A DNA stretch of 64,000 bases from Alphaproteobacteria bacterium (lineage in GTDB: Bacteria; Pseudomonadota; Alphaproteobacteria; Bin95). The notes beneath the pieces are model-generated. The model did no database searches, was not told where the DNA came from, and saw only the letters and a list, made by a program, of their open reading frames with translations. Numbering within the stretch: position 1 is the stretch's first letter; every line of letters begins with the position of its first letter. The stretch lies in contig JACKII010000004.1 of NCBI GenBank assembly GCA_020638555.1, positions 248,001 through 312,000 on the forward strand, read 5' to 3'. Shown one piece after another: positions 36,901-45,709 of this stretch. A program made the translations under genes and the position numbers.

Positions 36901-37382
36901 GCGGCCAGGGCATGCCCGGTGCCATGGAGGAGATCATCGGCCAGTCGCACGACGTCTGGCAGATGTTCCGGGACTTCACCCACAACACGCCCGTCGTCCA
37001 TGCAACCCGGGAGTTCTGGGATCACGCCCACGGCCGTTCCGCGGGGTCGCTGACGGATCACCCCGCCTTCGCTCCGCTGACCGACCCGGCCAGGCTGATC
37101 GAGTTGTTCAAACTGGTCGTCAATCGCATCGACGATACCGAAGCCCGGGACGAAACCGCGGTCGAATGCCTCGAAGCCTGGATCGGCCTGTTGCAGGACC
37201 TGGTCGCCGCCCAGCAGCCGACCCTCAGCCCGCGCGGGCACCGGCTGGAGGTGCAGAAGCTGGTGGATCGGCTCCGGCCCGACCTCATGGAAAGTCTGCA
37301 CGCAGAAGGATACGGCCCTGAAATGGATCGTATTTTTGAGCGGGTGCTCGCGACCGCCTATGACAACATGTTTGCCGCCTAG
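33912..37382 (+). CDS. Tubulin/FtsZ-superfamily protein (Tubulin_2/FtsZl-1 type)
   Basis: This 1156-residue protein starts with GTG at 33912 (MALDGHFRPTLLVGIGGTGSK). The first domain shows the tubulin/FtsZ nucleotide-binding plan: glycine loop GIGGTGSK at residues 14-21, a strand ending ALDTDL at 45-50, and the G-rich tubulin signature VVGSLAGATGSGAFAQ at 157-172, a variant of GGGTGSG. A downstream NYPIDSMRSFLAKRLV and several hundred residues of helical sequence follow, making it about three times longer than FtsZ, as in the FtsZ-like family predicted to work in membrane remodelling with vWA proteins and a GTPase. It should bind GTP and may polymerise. It lacks transmembrane segments. The next gene follows after 14 bases. 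Confidence 0.85.
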   Translation: MALDGHFRPTLLVGIGGTGSKIAETILETARKNDRALSSRIGILALDTDLNSLNDLQHVERRSRIAFSRPETIYRLLERNAGVERTWCYARNAPEMSEAIRGMSLIEGAGQIRMLTRLALHDAFAHDGLMITLEDAISRLGVHDSEQDFAGSIHVLVVGSLAGATGSGAFAQLALAIKLAAREREVNATVRGVFLLPDVYARGGSLPRTQIPNVLANGYASLKELNAFNVLASLPQRRANFTFEYAPGQILRQGEMPYSAVTFIDYENSTGGSMGRGLTSYIDMASRAGYLMIFSPLGANYGSVTVNDVRQKLAAASSGTNNLYSGIGVAAVNYPIDSMRSFLAKRLVLENLRGDWTRLDTAFRNQIARYKEQLADGRSAEEEPDIRETYIRDLHQLAHEEPRIPFFRRVYDTLFPEIEDEHTYERTVRPLHTAYASAVGDYAVRTFWNEGDMAAIRQRSAIDSSSLIDSGGLVDTVRRAEAELDRDFRSLEAALQSRPDDIFLNATVSADNLGQNQWAAHHLQAYLIQNSPHPVAVRAFLFHLRKELQARLAAIDTRDLRRKLFGLANIFRDDAELQANRANPSTRSSSRVIDLATEAEGGGLLTNILGNKTKKRFAGDYVTYYNSTVLRMREYAEAMIREKVYSLALHDCEELIRVFAGLFAEIAEIGGVLNREIDQEKAAYTGRGGNDGNTFVYADADCKEDAWKRLNTMAAGLKLDDTVNRRLVEAVYTKYREDRRARRSSSFKDIRELFWENVVIRFGQTAVDEDYRSVFDFSVAEAMRRQFAVEDQIAEGRGDRAEGEDSYARRMREIVDRVSRQSEPFLSFVNPDADGTPIKFWTIHPDVKAAINNNRLFEDMFIVRSGDNPIEKPEFSPYELICVNLRVNVELRHLTKLHMGSGAVASVHERTEGRLADAYNGMVARMIAARRGPGPGAEFTPHVDKTWHLPGVLPEIFSELDERISEDSASAFAAALLLGLLRRETEYGEPQVRFTTRGQGMPGAMEEIIGQSHDVWQMFRDFTHNTPVVHATREFWDHAHGRSAGSLTDHPAFAPLTDPARLIELFKLVVNRIDDTEARDETAVECLEAWIGLLQDLVAAQQPTLSPRGHRLEVQKLVDRLRPDLMESLHAEGYGPEMDRIFERVLATAYDNMFAA

Positions 37383-37396
37383 CGCGGGGGATCGGG

Positions 37397-39457
37397 GTGG
37401 CCGTGCGCGTCAAATCGGTTGTCATCAACGGCGATACCGGTTGGGATTTCAGCCGGAATGTCTGGCTGCACGCGCTCGACACGTATCGGGCCGAAAGCAA
37501 CACCCTGCTTTGGACGCTGGAGCCGGAGCGATCCGGCCACACCACCGCCGCCTTCTGGGGCGGATTTCCAGAGCACTATGACCGCTACCACGACTCCCTG
37601 ATCGAGGAATGCGCCGAGTTGGCAGGTGGGCTGGTGACAAACGAGGACACGCGCCTGGCGGTGATCGTCGTGCTCTCGAAAGCCGACTTCCAGGCCTATG
37701 GCGCCTCGCCCATGCCCCGTCCGGCCGATATGACGCCCGAGGGAGAAACCGCGGTCAAAGCGCTCTCCCACCTGTTGGAGGAGGTCAACCGCCAGTCCGC
37801 CCACATGCCCGATACGGTCAGCGAGGCGCGCACGCGGTTGTGGTCGGCGATCGCCGTGCGGCAATGCGGCGACGACCAGCGCGACGGCGATACCGCCTGG
37901 CAGGTGCTGAACCGTCTGGGGCCGTCGAACTGCCGGCTTAATACCGTGTTCCTGCTGTCGCAAGGCCGCCTGCAGGACGAGGCGGACAATGCCGACGAAA
38001 CGGTGTTCCTGAAGCTGCGGCTGCTTTTGGAACTGATGGCGAATTCCGAGCCGTCGCCGGGACGGGACGATGCGTGGCGCCAGTTCCGCCGCGATCCGAC
38101 CGCCGGCGTTCCGTTGCAGCGCGGCGTCTACTGGGCGCGCATGCCCGAACGCTCCCCGCCGGAGGGGCTGTGCTCGGACGTGCTGCGGCAGACCCTGACC
38201 CTGTGGTCCCGCGAGATCGATCAGCGCCAGGACGGACAGCCCGACCGCAATGTAAAGGAGCGGATCGAGTCTCTGGTGCAAGACCTGCAACCGCTCGACC
38301 TGGACACGATCAAAAGCCGGCTGGTGGCCCATCAGGAAAGCCGCGGCCAGGCGGACGACACCGCCAGCCTCAAGACCAGGATCGTCGACTTCGATCGTGC
38401 CACCCGTCGCCATTGGTTTCATCGCAAACCGGTCTACGACCAGATTCTGCGCGAGAAGCGGGCCTTCCCGGCGCGCTTTCACGCCTATGCCGAACAGCGC
38501 ATGGCGTCGGAGGAAAGCGAGCTGACCGCGCTCACCCGGGACGCATCCTCCAAGCGCAAGGATGCCCTGGCCTCGCTGCGCGAAGTGACGATCTCCGCCG
38601 GGGGGAAAGGCAAGCGCGAGGTCGAAGCGCCACTGCGCCTGCTGCGCAGCCGCCATGCCGACGCGGTGGCGCGGGCCCATTCCGCCCGCAGCCAATTGCG
38701 CGCGCATTTGGACGCGGAGCGGGACCGCATCGGCACGCTGGACCGGGCCTTCGACCGCCTGGCGGCCGCCGACCGCGAATTGCTGACGCTTTCCGCGGTC
38801 CGGACCTTCGGGCTGCTGATCCTCGCCTTCCTGGCACCGGTGCTGATTTTCAACGGCATTCGCCTGGCCGACGGCACGGCCGACGCCGCCAATTTCGAAT
38901 TCTGGGCCCATGCGCTCAACTATCTGCTGTGGATCATGGTGCCGGTGTTCGGCGTCGCGGTGGTGGTCGGCCTGTTTGCCGCCCGGCGCCTGCGCACGGC
39001 GCGAAACGCCGCCCAATCCACCGTCATCACCGCACTGCAACGGGAAATCGAGCGGGTCGACGACATCAGCGCCGCCCGGGTCGGCGTCAAGGTCGCGCGG
39101 GACGACGCTGCCATCCTGCAACTGGCCATCAACCATCTGGAACCGGCGGAGCGCTGGAGCGACGTCAACGACCGCCGCTATTTTGTCGACGAACTGCTGG
39201 GCCACCAGCGCGAGCGCGGCCGGGCCGCCATCGCCGAAATCGACGAGAAGCGCCAGACGCTGGCGGAGGAAGCCCAGGGCCTGCTGCGCCAGGGACCGAC
39301 CGACGCCGCGCGCGTGCAAGCCTTCCTGGCGCAGCACCACTTCACGCTGGACGGACAACTGAGCGTTGCCCCGCCGCTGTGGAACGGCGCCAACCTCACC
39401 TTCCCCAACCGGGTCTGCTGGCGGGCCGAGGTCGAACTGTCGGACCCGGGCCGATGA
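37397..39457 (+). CDS. Membrane-anchored coiled-coil protein of the tubulin-like operon
   Basis: This 686-residue protein starts with GTG 37397. The N-terminal 300 residues look globular (VVINGDTGWDFSRNVW, TRLAVIVVLSKADFQ, NCRLNTVFLLSQGRL). A charged helical region (about 363-466) leads into two transmembrane segments at about 467-490 and 507-529, followed by another charged helical tail and a small C-terminal beta-like end. The topology suggests that both large parts lie in the cytosol with a short periplasmic loop. I do not recognise a family. It overlaps the next gene by ATGA (39454-39457), so their products are made together. It could link the tubulin-like polymer to the membrane. Confidence 0.8.
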   Translation: MAVRVKSVVINGDTGWDFSRNVWLHALDTYRAESNTLLWTLEPERSGHTTAAFWGGFPEHYDRYHDSLIEECAELAGGLVTNEDTRLAVIVVLSKADFQAYGASPMPRPADMTPEGETAVKALSHLLEEVNRQSAHMPDTVSEARTRLWSAIAVRQCGDDQRDGDTAWQVLNRLGPSNCRLNTVFLLSQGRLQDEADNADETVFLKLRLLLELMANSEPSPGRDDAWRQFRRDPTAGVPLQRGVYWARMPERSPPEGLCSDVLRQTLTLWSREIDQRQDGQPDRNVKERIESLVQDLQPLDLDTIKSRLVAHQESRGQADDTASLKTRIVDFDRATRRHWFHRKPVYDQILREKRAFPARFHAYAEQRMASEESELTALTRDASSKRKDALASLREVTISAGGKGKREVEAPLRLLRSRHADAVARAHSARSQLRAHLDAERDRIGTLDRAFDRLAAADRELLTLSAVRTFGLLILAFLAPVLIFNGIRLADGTADAANFEFWAHALNYLLWIMVPVFGVAVVVGLFAARRLRTARNAAQSTVITALQREIERVDDISAARVGVKVARDDAAILQLAINHLEPAERWSDVNDRRYFVDELLGHQRERGRAAIAEIDEKRQTLAEEAQGLLRQGPTDAARVQAFLAQHHFTLDGQLSVAPPLWNGANLTFPNRVCWRAEVELSDPGR

Positions 39458-42400
39458 CCGCCACCGCCTCTCCTTCCGACCCCCGGTCCATCGACCGCGC
39501 GCGCATCCGCCGCCTGGATATTCTGGGCGGCACGCGACCCCTGGCGTTCGTCCTCGGTCTGACGGCGCTGATCGTCGTCGTCGACCTTTTGTGCCTGCGC
39601 TTCATCTACGGATTGAGTCAGGCGTATTTTGTCGATTTCTTCGGCGATCCGACCGGGGATGGAGGGTTTGCGGCGGTCTTCCTGTTGATCTTCGGCGCGG
39701 TCCTCGTCTTGTCGCATGTCTGCTTTCGGCGCAGCCTGTGGTTCGGATGGATTTTCCTGATGCTCTGCCTCTCGATCCAAGCGCTGATCGGGGTGCACGG
39801 GCATATCACCGAATTCTTCGGCGCTCTCCAGCGCGCCAGCGCCAACGACGTGTTCAGCGGCGGTGTGGTCGCGTTTCTGATCGCGACCTGGGAAGGGGCG
39901 TCCCGGCTGCTCGTGTCCCATTACGACCCGGTCAGAGACGCGGTTCGGCTCGGCATCGGTGAAGGTTTCGCGCGTTCGCTGGTCTTGAACTCGATGCTGC
40001 TGATCGGCGCCGTCGGCCTCGTGCCCGTGGTGGCCCTATTGGGACTCGTCCTGGGATGGATTGGGCGGCGTGCCGGTCTGGTCGAGCCCAGGGCTGACGC
40101 TCATTCCCGGCACATCCGCGGCTATTTCCCCCTCTTGGGCATGGAGCGCACCATTGCGGTTTATGCCGGCATCGGCGCGCTGCTGTTCGCCGCGGCCGCC
40201 CCGATGCTGGTGCTGTTCATTCCGGGCTCCAAGCAGAATGCCGGCGAACTCGAGAACATCGTCTGGATCGGGCCGCTGGTGGTCATGCTGGAAATGGCCC
40301 GTCTGGCGCTCTATCGCGGCCCGGATACGCCGCCCGCGGCGGAGGACGCGCAAGGCAGCGAAGACAGCCGCCTGATCCCGCGGGTTCACGACTATCTGCT
40401 CAAAACCCTGCGGCGGAAGCACGCCGCACTGGTCATCCCGGCGGCGGCGGCGGGCTTGGCCGGTCTCCACGAGGCGTCCGCGGACGCCGGGGATGCGGCC
40501 CAGCCCTCCGGATTGCGGTATTTCCTTGAGACGCTGACGCCGCTGCACTTTTTCCGGCTGTCGACCCTGCTCGCCAGCACCGCGCTGGACCGCGGTCGCT
40601 CGGCCCTGATCGTCTGCCCGGCTGCGGTGAAACCGGAAGTGATCGCACGCTTCCAGGCCGCGCGCGGCATCGGCGAGCGCAGTGCCGGCGAACAATGGGT
40701 CGAACTCAACACGCAGAACCCGGACCGCAACGTGCCGATCGACGTCATCGTCGCCGCGCCGGAGGAAATCGAGACCCTGCTGGTGCGCAGCCAGGACTAC
40801 CGGGAAGACCTGCGGCGGCTGGGTGCCATCTTCGTGCTCAACCTGGACCGCACCGATCCGGGCCTGCTGGGGATCAACCTGCGGCGGCTACGCAATGCCA
40901 GCAGCCACCCGAACGACCTGGTCTACATCGCCCAGTCGGAACCGCTGATCGATCAGGAAAATCGGATACAGCAATCGCTGCCGCGCACCTCGGCCGCCCG
41001 CATCCGCAGCGACCTGGAGCTTGCCGGAAAGACCAACCGCTACATCTCGATCTGGCTGCCGGAGGCGGAAGACTCCATCGACGACCCGGCCCACTGGCCG
41101 GTCGAAATCCAGGCGATCCTGGCGGCCAAGGAGGTAGACCCGGCAGTCGAGCCGTTCTTGTGGGACATGCGCCGGTCCTATCTGAGCAATCACTGGCACA
41201 CCGTTCTGCCCCCCCTGCTGCGGGAGCAAAACCGGGAAGCCCTCGTCCCCGTCGTGCGCGATCTGGCTCCGGAACGCCTGGGGCCGCGGCCGGGAAAGAA
41301 CACGGTCGCCGTGGTCGCGGGCCACGGCAATCTGGCCGATGCCCTCTCCCTCTCCTTCGCCAACGGCGAGGCCGACGACGCCCTGTGCGTCATCGCCATG
41401 ATGGATTACCCGCTGGCACGGTTCCATTTCGACCGCTTCCGCACGAGCGTGGTCAATGCGCAGCGCAGCGACATCAGCAGCCGCGAAGCGCTCCGCCTGT
41501 TCCGCAACGCCTACGCTGCCATGAGCCCGAAACCGAATACCGGCCCGGTGGAACTGGCCCTTATGCTGGCCAACGAGTTTCTGGTTGCGAACCAGGCGGC
41601 GCTATCGGACCCGAACCGCGGCTGGCTGTCCCAATCGGCCATCGAAGAGTTCTGGCAGGGAGAGCCGGCAGAGGCGTTGCGGCAGTTGCGCATCAACACC
41701 ACCAAGACAGGCTTGGTCCGCCTGTTCCGACTCTGCGTCGGCCATACCATTCGCATCGAACAGCAACGGGCCGCCAATCTGGTGCGGCGCTACAGGCTGC
41801 AAAATCCGCGCCAGATCGAAGGGGCGACCGTCAGCCGGTTGGCAATCCGCACCCCCAGCCTGGAACTGGGCTCGATCCCGGAGGCCGATCACGGGCTTTC
41901 CTATGCCAAGGACACCACCATCATCGTCGGCGCCGCCCTCTACCACGTGTCCGATGTCGACTCCGCCAAACAATGCCTGTGGGTGATGGAGGCGGACGGG
42001 AACGAACCCCGCTTCGCCTTTGTGCGATCCTACGCCATCGTCCGCGCCTGGCGGCGGGGCGATCCGGCAGACGCGGACGAGACGCACGACATCGCCGTCG
42101 ATGCCTATTTCCAGGAGCGGAACAAACGCGTTCCGTTCGAACTGGCCAATGGCTATATCCGCGTTGCCCGCCGCACCTCGCTGGCCTATCGCTATGCCGG
42201 CCCGGTGACGCCCTTCCTGGGCGAGGAGCGCGGCCCGCAAAGCCTGCCTTGCCATGTGCCGCAACCGGCCCGGCTGCGCAGCGCCGCGCTGTTGCGCCTG
42301 TTCCACGACGGCGCAGGCACGCGGCCTCCACGCCGCACCGGTGCCGACCGCGGTGCCAACCGGCAGGAGGCCTGCGTGGCGTTTACCCTGGCGACAACAC

Positions 42401-42945
42401 TGCAGGACACGCTCGCCTCTCTGTTCCCGGCCCACGCCCACCGCATCGCGGTGGTCTCGCCCCAGGCCGCCGGGATCGAGACCGACCTGGACGCCAACGG
42501 CAGGGGGTTGGACCCCCGCACCCGGTTCGCGCTGGACCGCCAACCGGTGCTGGCGGAACTGGATCCGCAACGCTTGGCCGTTGACCCGGAAGACGCGAAG
42601 CGCCGCTGCCGCCTGTCTGCCGACGCGACGCGCGCCTACGAACGCTATGTCGGTCAGTTTTTCGACCAGGCCCGGGATATCAGCCAGGTGCCGGTGGCGC
42701 CGGGCGCGACGCGCATGTTCTCGTTCATCGTGATCGAGGACAGCGATCATGATCTGGGCATCGCGCGCGTGTTCGTCGAGCGGCGGGAGCATGTGTTCAG
42801 AATCTGGGAAGAGTTCCTCGACCATTGCGTCCGGACCGCCACATCGCCCGACGACAACCCCTACGATTTTCACTCTGGCAAGGTCAGCGAAGCGTTTCGG
42901 TTTCAACCCGCCCTGGACGTGGTGCGCAATATGAGGCGCAACTAG
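39454..42945 (+). CDS. Large multi-spanning membrane protein with a big soluble C-terminal part
   Basis: This 1163-residue protein starts at ATG 39454 inside the stop of the previous gene; the longer frame open from 38074 is a shadow. Five or six membrane helices are visible (about 30-50, 72-90, 94-114, 176-202, 233-256, possibly 268-287). From residue 310 it is soluble. Residues 380-500 show a helicase-like or Rossmann-like order (SALIVCPAAVKPEVIARF, PIDVIVAAPEEIETLL, LGAIFVLNLDRTDPG, DLVYIAQSEP), but no Walker A is seen and the DExx position reads LDRTD, so any ATPase fold would be inactive or I misjudge it. The remainder (to 1163) is unfamiliar. The vWA gene follows after two bases. Confidence 0.78.
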   Translation: MTATASPSDPRSIDRARIRRLDILGGTRPLAFVLGLTALIVVVDLLCLRFIYGLSQAYFVDFFGDPTGDGGFAAVFLLIFGAVLVLSHVCFRRSLWFGWIFLMLCLSIQALIGVHGHITEFFGALQRASANDVFSGGVVAFLIATWEGASRLLVSHYDPVRDAVRLGIGEGFARSLVLNSMLLIGAVGLVPVVALLGLVLGWIGRRAGLVEPRADAHSRHIRGYFPLLGMERTIAVYAGIGALLFAAAAPMLVLFIPGSKQNAGELENIVWIGPLVVMLEMARLALYRGPDTPPAAEDAQGSEDSRLIPRVHDYLLKTLRRKHAALVIPAAAAGLAGLHEASADAGDAAQPSGLRYFLETLTPLHFFRLSTLLASTALDRGRSALIVCPAAVKPEVIARFQAARGIGERSAGEQWVELNTQNPDRNVPIDVIVAAPEEIETLLVRSQDYREDLRRLGAIFVLNLDRTDPGLLGINLRRLRNASSHPNDLVYIAQSEPLIDQENRIQQSLPRTSAARIRSDLELAGKTNRYISIWLPEAEDSIDDPAHWPVEIQAILAAKEVDPAVEPFLWDMRRSYLSNHWHTVLPPLLREQNREALVPVVRDLAPERLGPRPGKNTVAVVAGHGNLADALSLSFANGEADDALCVIAMMDYPLARFHFDRFRTSVVNAQRSDISSREALRLFRNAYAAMSPKPNTGPVELALMLANEFLVANQAALSDPNRGWLSQSAIEEFWQGEPAEALRQLRINTTKTGLVRLFRLCVGHTIRIEQQRAANLVRRYRLQNPRQIEGATVSRLAIRTPSLELGSIPEADHGLSYAKDTTIIVGAALYHVSDVDSAKQCLWVMEADGNEPRFAFVRSYAIVRAWRRGDPADADETHDIAVDAYFQERNKRVPFELANGYIRVARRTSLAYRYAGPVTPFLGEERGPQSLPCHVPQPARLRSAALLRLFHDGAGTRPPRRTGADRGANRQEACVAFTLATTLQDTLASLFPAHAHRIAVVSPQAAGIETDLDANGRGLDPRTRFALDRQPVLAELDPQRLAVDPEDAKRRCRLSADATRAYERYVGQFFDQARDISQVPVAPGATRMFSFIVIEDSDHDLGIARVFVERREHVFRIWEEFLDHCVRTATSPDDNPYDFHSGKVSEAFRFQPALDVVRNMRRN

Positions 42946-42947
42946 CC

Positions 42948-45692
42948 ATGCGATGGATCGTCCGCATTCTTGCCCTGCTGTTGCTGGCCGTCCATTCGCC
43001 GTCGGTCCAGGCCAAGATCGTCGGCATTCTGTTCGATACCAGCGGGTCGATGCGTTACAGCGACCAACTGCCATCCTTCGGCATGCAATTGCTGGCCGGC
43101 ACGATTGACGGCCGCGCCGGTCACGACCGGGTGGTGTTGATGAATTTCAACGATTACCTCCGTCTGATCGAAGCGAACCCGCAATTGCTGCATGCGACGC
43201 CCGGCAACATCGAGCGGGTCCGCCGGCAGTTGGCCGCGGCGGGCACCCGCCCCATCGAGGTGCTGAACGCCAGGGCGCATCAGGATTTGGTCGACCAGGT
43301 CCGGCAGATGTTCGTCTCCATTCCCGATCTCGGCACGCCCTATGGGCCCATCGAGGTGATGCTGGCCACACTCGCCGGCCAGGTGCGGGACGATGAGCCC
43401 GCCTATCTCGTCATCGTCAGCGACGGCGAATACAATCCGCCCGGCCTGCCGCCCGCCGCCGCGTTGCCGGACCGCTTCCGCGCCTACAAGGACCGGTTTC
43501 CCGGCGGCCTCCGCGTCGAATACCTGTTCATCCGGCCGCAGGACCCGCAGCGGGCCGCCAAGCTGATGCGCAATGTCGACGACCAGGGTGTGCGAGACGC
43601 GCTGCTGTCCGTGTTCAACGATGGCTCGCGCCGGTCGGACGGCACCCCGGTCGGCGCCTGGACGGTTTCGAACGGCCGTCAGATGTGGGACGCATTGCGC
43701 GACATCATCGCCAGCGTCTCCGGCTCGAACCTGGGCGCCCAGCGGCGGTTCGTCCGATACGACGGCAACACGGTCCGGATCGAAACCCCGCTGTCCATCG
43801 CCCATGTGGTGGCGGTTTCGACGGCGCCTGCGGGCGTCCCTCCGGCCGAATGGCAGGATAGCAGTTTCGACCGTGCGCCCACGGCGACCCGTCGGATCGC
43901 CGCCCGCATGGACCACGGCGACGAAGCGCTGGCCGCCCCGCCGCTGCACGGCGTGGTGGAACACCAATGGTTCCAGAACGCGGTCGCGCCCGGACAATAC
44001 GCCATCACCTTCAGCCGCCCGGTATCGGAGTCGGTGTTCCTGCTGTTCCAGACCCAGGCCGTGACCGACCTGCGGGTGTTCGACGCCGGCGGCAAGGAAT
44101 TGCGCGCACCGCCCGGCTCCCCTATCCGCCTGATGGCGGACGGGACCTACACCTTCCAGGCGCAACTCTTCGACGGTGCCAGCGGCCGTCCGGCGCCGGT
44201 CGCTCTCTCGGGCATGCCGGATTCCCTGACCATGGCATTGCAACTGGCGGGGCCCGCGGGGCCGGGCCCGCAGTCCATGGAGGTCGACCGCGCCGGCAAT
44301 CGCGGCGTCGCCACCTGGACCCCGACCCGCCGCGGCGCGGTCCAGGCGCGGAGCCAGGCCACCGTGCCGGGCTTTCTCTCCCCCCTCTCGCCGGTCGTTG
44401 ATCTGGAGGTGATCTCCGGCGCCGCGGCGCTTTCGGTTTCTCCCCTCCAGCCCACGACCGGCTGCGACGGCTGCACATCCGACGCGTTGCGCTCCCGTGT
44501 CTCCCTGAATGGGCCGGATGCGGAACTGGCGACCTTCACGGTCACGGCACGGGGCGACCTGGACGGCGCCGTCACGATCGCGGCCGAGGACCTGCCGTCC
44601 TATGTCGAAATCCGCACGGATAGCGGCCGGAAGGTCGAGGCCGGGCAGCCCATCCCCATGGCCGCAGGCGAAACCCGCCGGTTTTCGCTCTGGCGCCTGG
44701 GCACGCTTGCCGGCTCGGACCTTCGCGACGGCAAGGCCGCGGCGCTGGCGTTTGCCGTCGCCCCGGCTGCGCCCTGGTCGGGAGAGGCGGTGACGGTCAA
44801 CGCCACGCTGACCCTCGACGTGCCGCCGCTGACGCTGCGACTGGTCTCCGTCAGCCAGTCGTCGGAGCCGGGCTCACTGAACGGCTTGGTTGTCCCCGCC
44901 CGCGAACTCACCCGCGGCAACTTCTCCGCCCAGTACGCGCTCGACAACGCGGTGATCGCGCCCGATCCCGAAACCGCCGACGAGACCGTCGCCGTCAATG
45001 TGGACGGCCTGTTCGGCGGCCTGGTCGGTTCCGTCGGGCGGGTGGCCGATGCCCGGACCGCCGGCATTCTCGGCATCGATGTCCGCCCGGTCTCGTCCTT
45101 TTGGTGCCTCTGCTTTCTGGGCCTCGAACACTGGTACGCCGGCACCGACCGGCACGAGGCAACGGTGACCTATACCGACCCGCTGAAGCTGCAATCGGCG
45201 AGCAGCCGCCTGCCGCTCTATCTGCCGATCGCCTGGCAACAGACGGGGCTATCCTGCGCGCTGAACCTGCTCTACCTGCTGCTGCTGGTCATGCTGCTGC
45301 GCGGCGTTCTGGCCTGGGTCCGGACCAACCGTTTTCCGAGCCGGTCGGTGATCGAGGTGCAGGAAGGCCGTTCCCTGCCCCGGTTCCAGCGCCTGCGCGG
45401 CAACAACTATACCTGGGCCCGGGTCTGGTTCGCCCTCTTCACCGGCGATCCGCACGAGGTTCGCACCATCCAGGGCCTGCGCCTGACCGCGACCCCGGAC
45501 GGGGCGCTGCTGGACCTTGCGGGCAAGTCCGTCCCACCCTGGACGTTGGAACGCATGGGCCAGACGTTCGAGGAATTGCGAGAACAGTCTCGCGATATGG
45601 AAACTTTCCGCTTAATCTGGGGCGATCGGTTGGAGCATACGGTCACGCGGGGTCTGGCCATTCGCCTGAAGCGAAACGTATCGGATGAATAG
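42948..45692 (+). CDS. Exported von Willebrand A protein with C-terminal membrane anchor
   Basis: This 914-residue protein has a signal peptide (1-22, ending PSVQA) and directly after it a vWA domain with the metal site DTSGSM at residues 30-35 and a TPYG / VSDGEYNP pair further on. Beta-rich Ig-like repeats follow (for example AVAPGQYAITFSRPVSESVFLLF and several strands to about 740). One transmembrane helix at about 768-791 is followed by a cytosolic tail of about 120 residues (RSVIEVQEGRSLPRF..., ending RNVSDE). It thus spans from periplasm to cytosol and could pass a signal across. It starts at ATG 42948, two bases after the previous stop, and a 17-base gap precedes the next gene. Confidence 0.85.
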   Translation: MRWIVRILALLLLAVHSPSVQAKIVGILFDTSGSMRYSDQLPSFGMQLLAGTIDGRAGHDRVVLMNFNDYLRLIEANPQLLHATPGNIERVRRQLAAAGTRPIEVLNARAHQDLVDQVRQMFVSIPDLGTPYGPIEVMLATLAGQVRDDEPAYLVIVSDGEYNPPGLPPAAALPDRFRAYKDRFPGGLRVEYLFIRPQDPQRAAKLMRNVDDQGVRDALLSVFNDGSRRSDGTPVGAWTVSNGRQMWDALRDIIASVSGSNLGAQRRFVRYDGNTVRIETPLSIAHVVAVSTAPAGVPPAEWQDSSFDRAPTATRRIAARMDHGDEALAAPPLHGVVEHQWFQNAVAPGQYAITFSRPVSESVFLLFQTQAVTDLRVFDAGGKELRAPPGSPIRLMADGTYTFQAQLFDGASGRPAPVALSGMPDSLTMALQLAGPAGPGPQSMEVDRAGNRGVATWTPTRRGAVQARSQATVPGFLSPLSPVVDLEVISGAAALSVSPLQPTTGCDGCTSDALRSRVSLNGPDAELATFTVTARGDLDGAVTIAAEDLPSYVEIRTDSGRKVEAGQPIPMAAGETRRFSLWRLGTLAGSDLRDGKAAALAFAVAPAAPWSGEAVTVNATLTLDVPPLTLRLVSVSQSSEPGSLNGLVVPARELTRGNFSAQYALDNAVIAPDPETADETVAVNVDGLFGGLVGSVGRVADARTAGILGIDVRPVSSFWCLCFLGLEHWYAGTDRHEATVTYTDPLKLQSASSRLPLYLPIAWQQTGLSCALNLLYLLLLVMLLRGVLAWVRTNRFPSRSVIEVQEGRSLPRFQRLRGNNYTWARVWFALFTGDPHEVRTIQGLRLTATPDGALLDLAGKSVPPWTLERMGQTFEELREQSRDMETFRLIWGDRLEHTVTRGLAIRLKRNVSDE

Positions 45693-45709
45693 GGGCAGGA
45701 TGCACAGCA

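Noticed and set aside
33807..37301. Very long reverse-strand ORF (1164 codons) across the tubulin-like gene
   Set aside because: It is antisense to a gene with clear tubulin motifs; its translation is Asp/Arg/Gly/Val-rich without motifs, as expected from the complementary frame of GC-rich coding DNA.
38074..39453. 460-codon N-terminal extension of the 1163-residue membrane protein
   Set aside because: It overlaps the upstream 686-residue gene out of frame and is Arg/Pro/Gly-rich. ATG 39454 in the ATGA overlap is the natural start.
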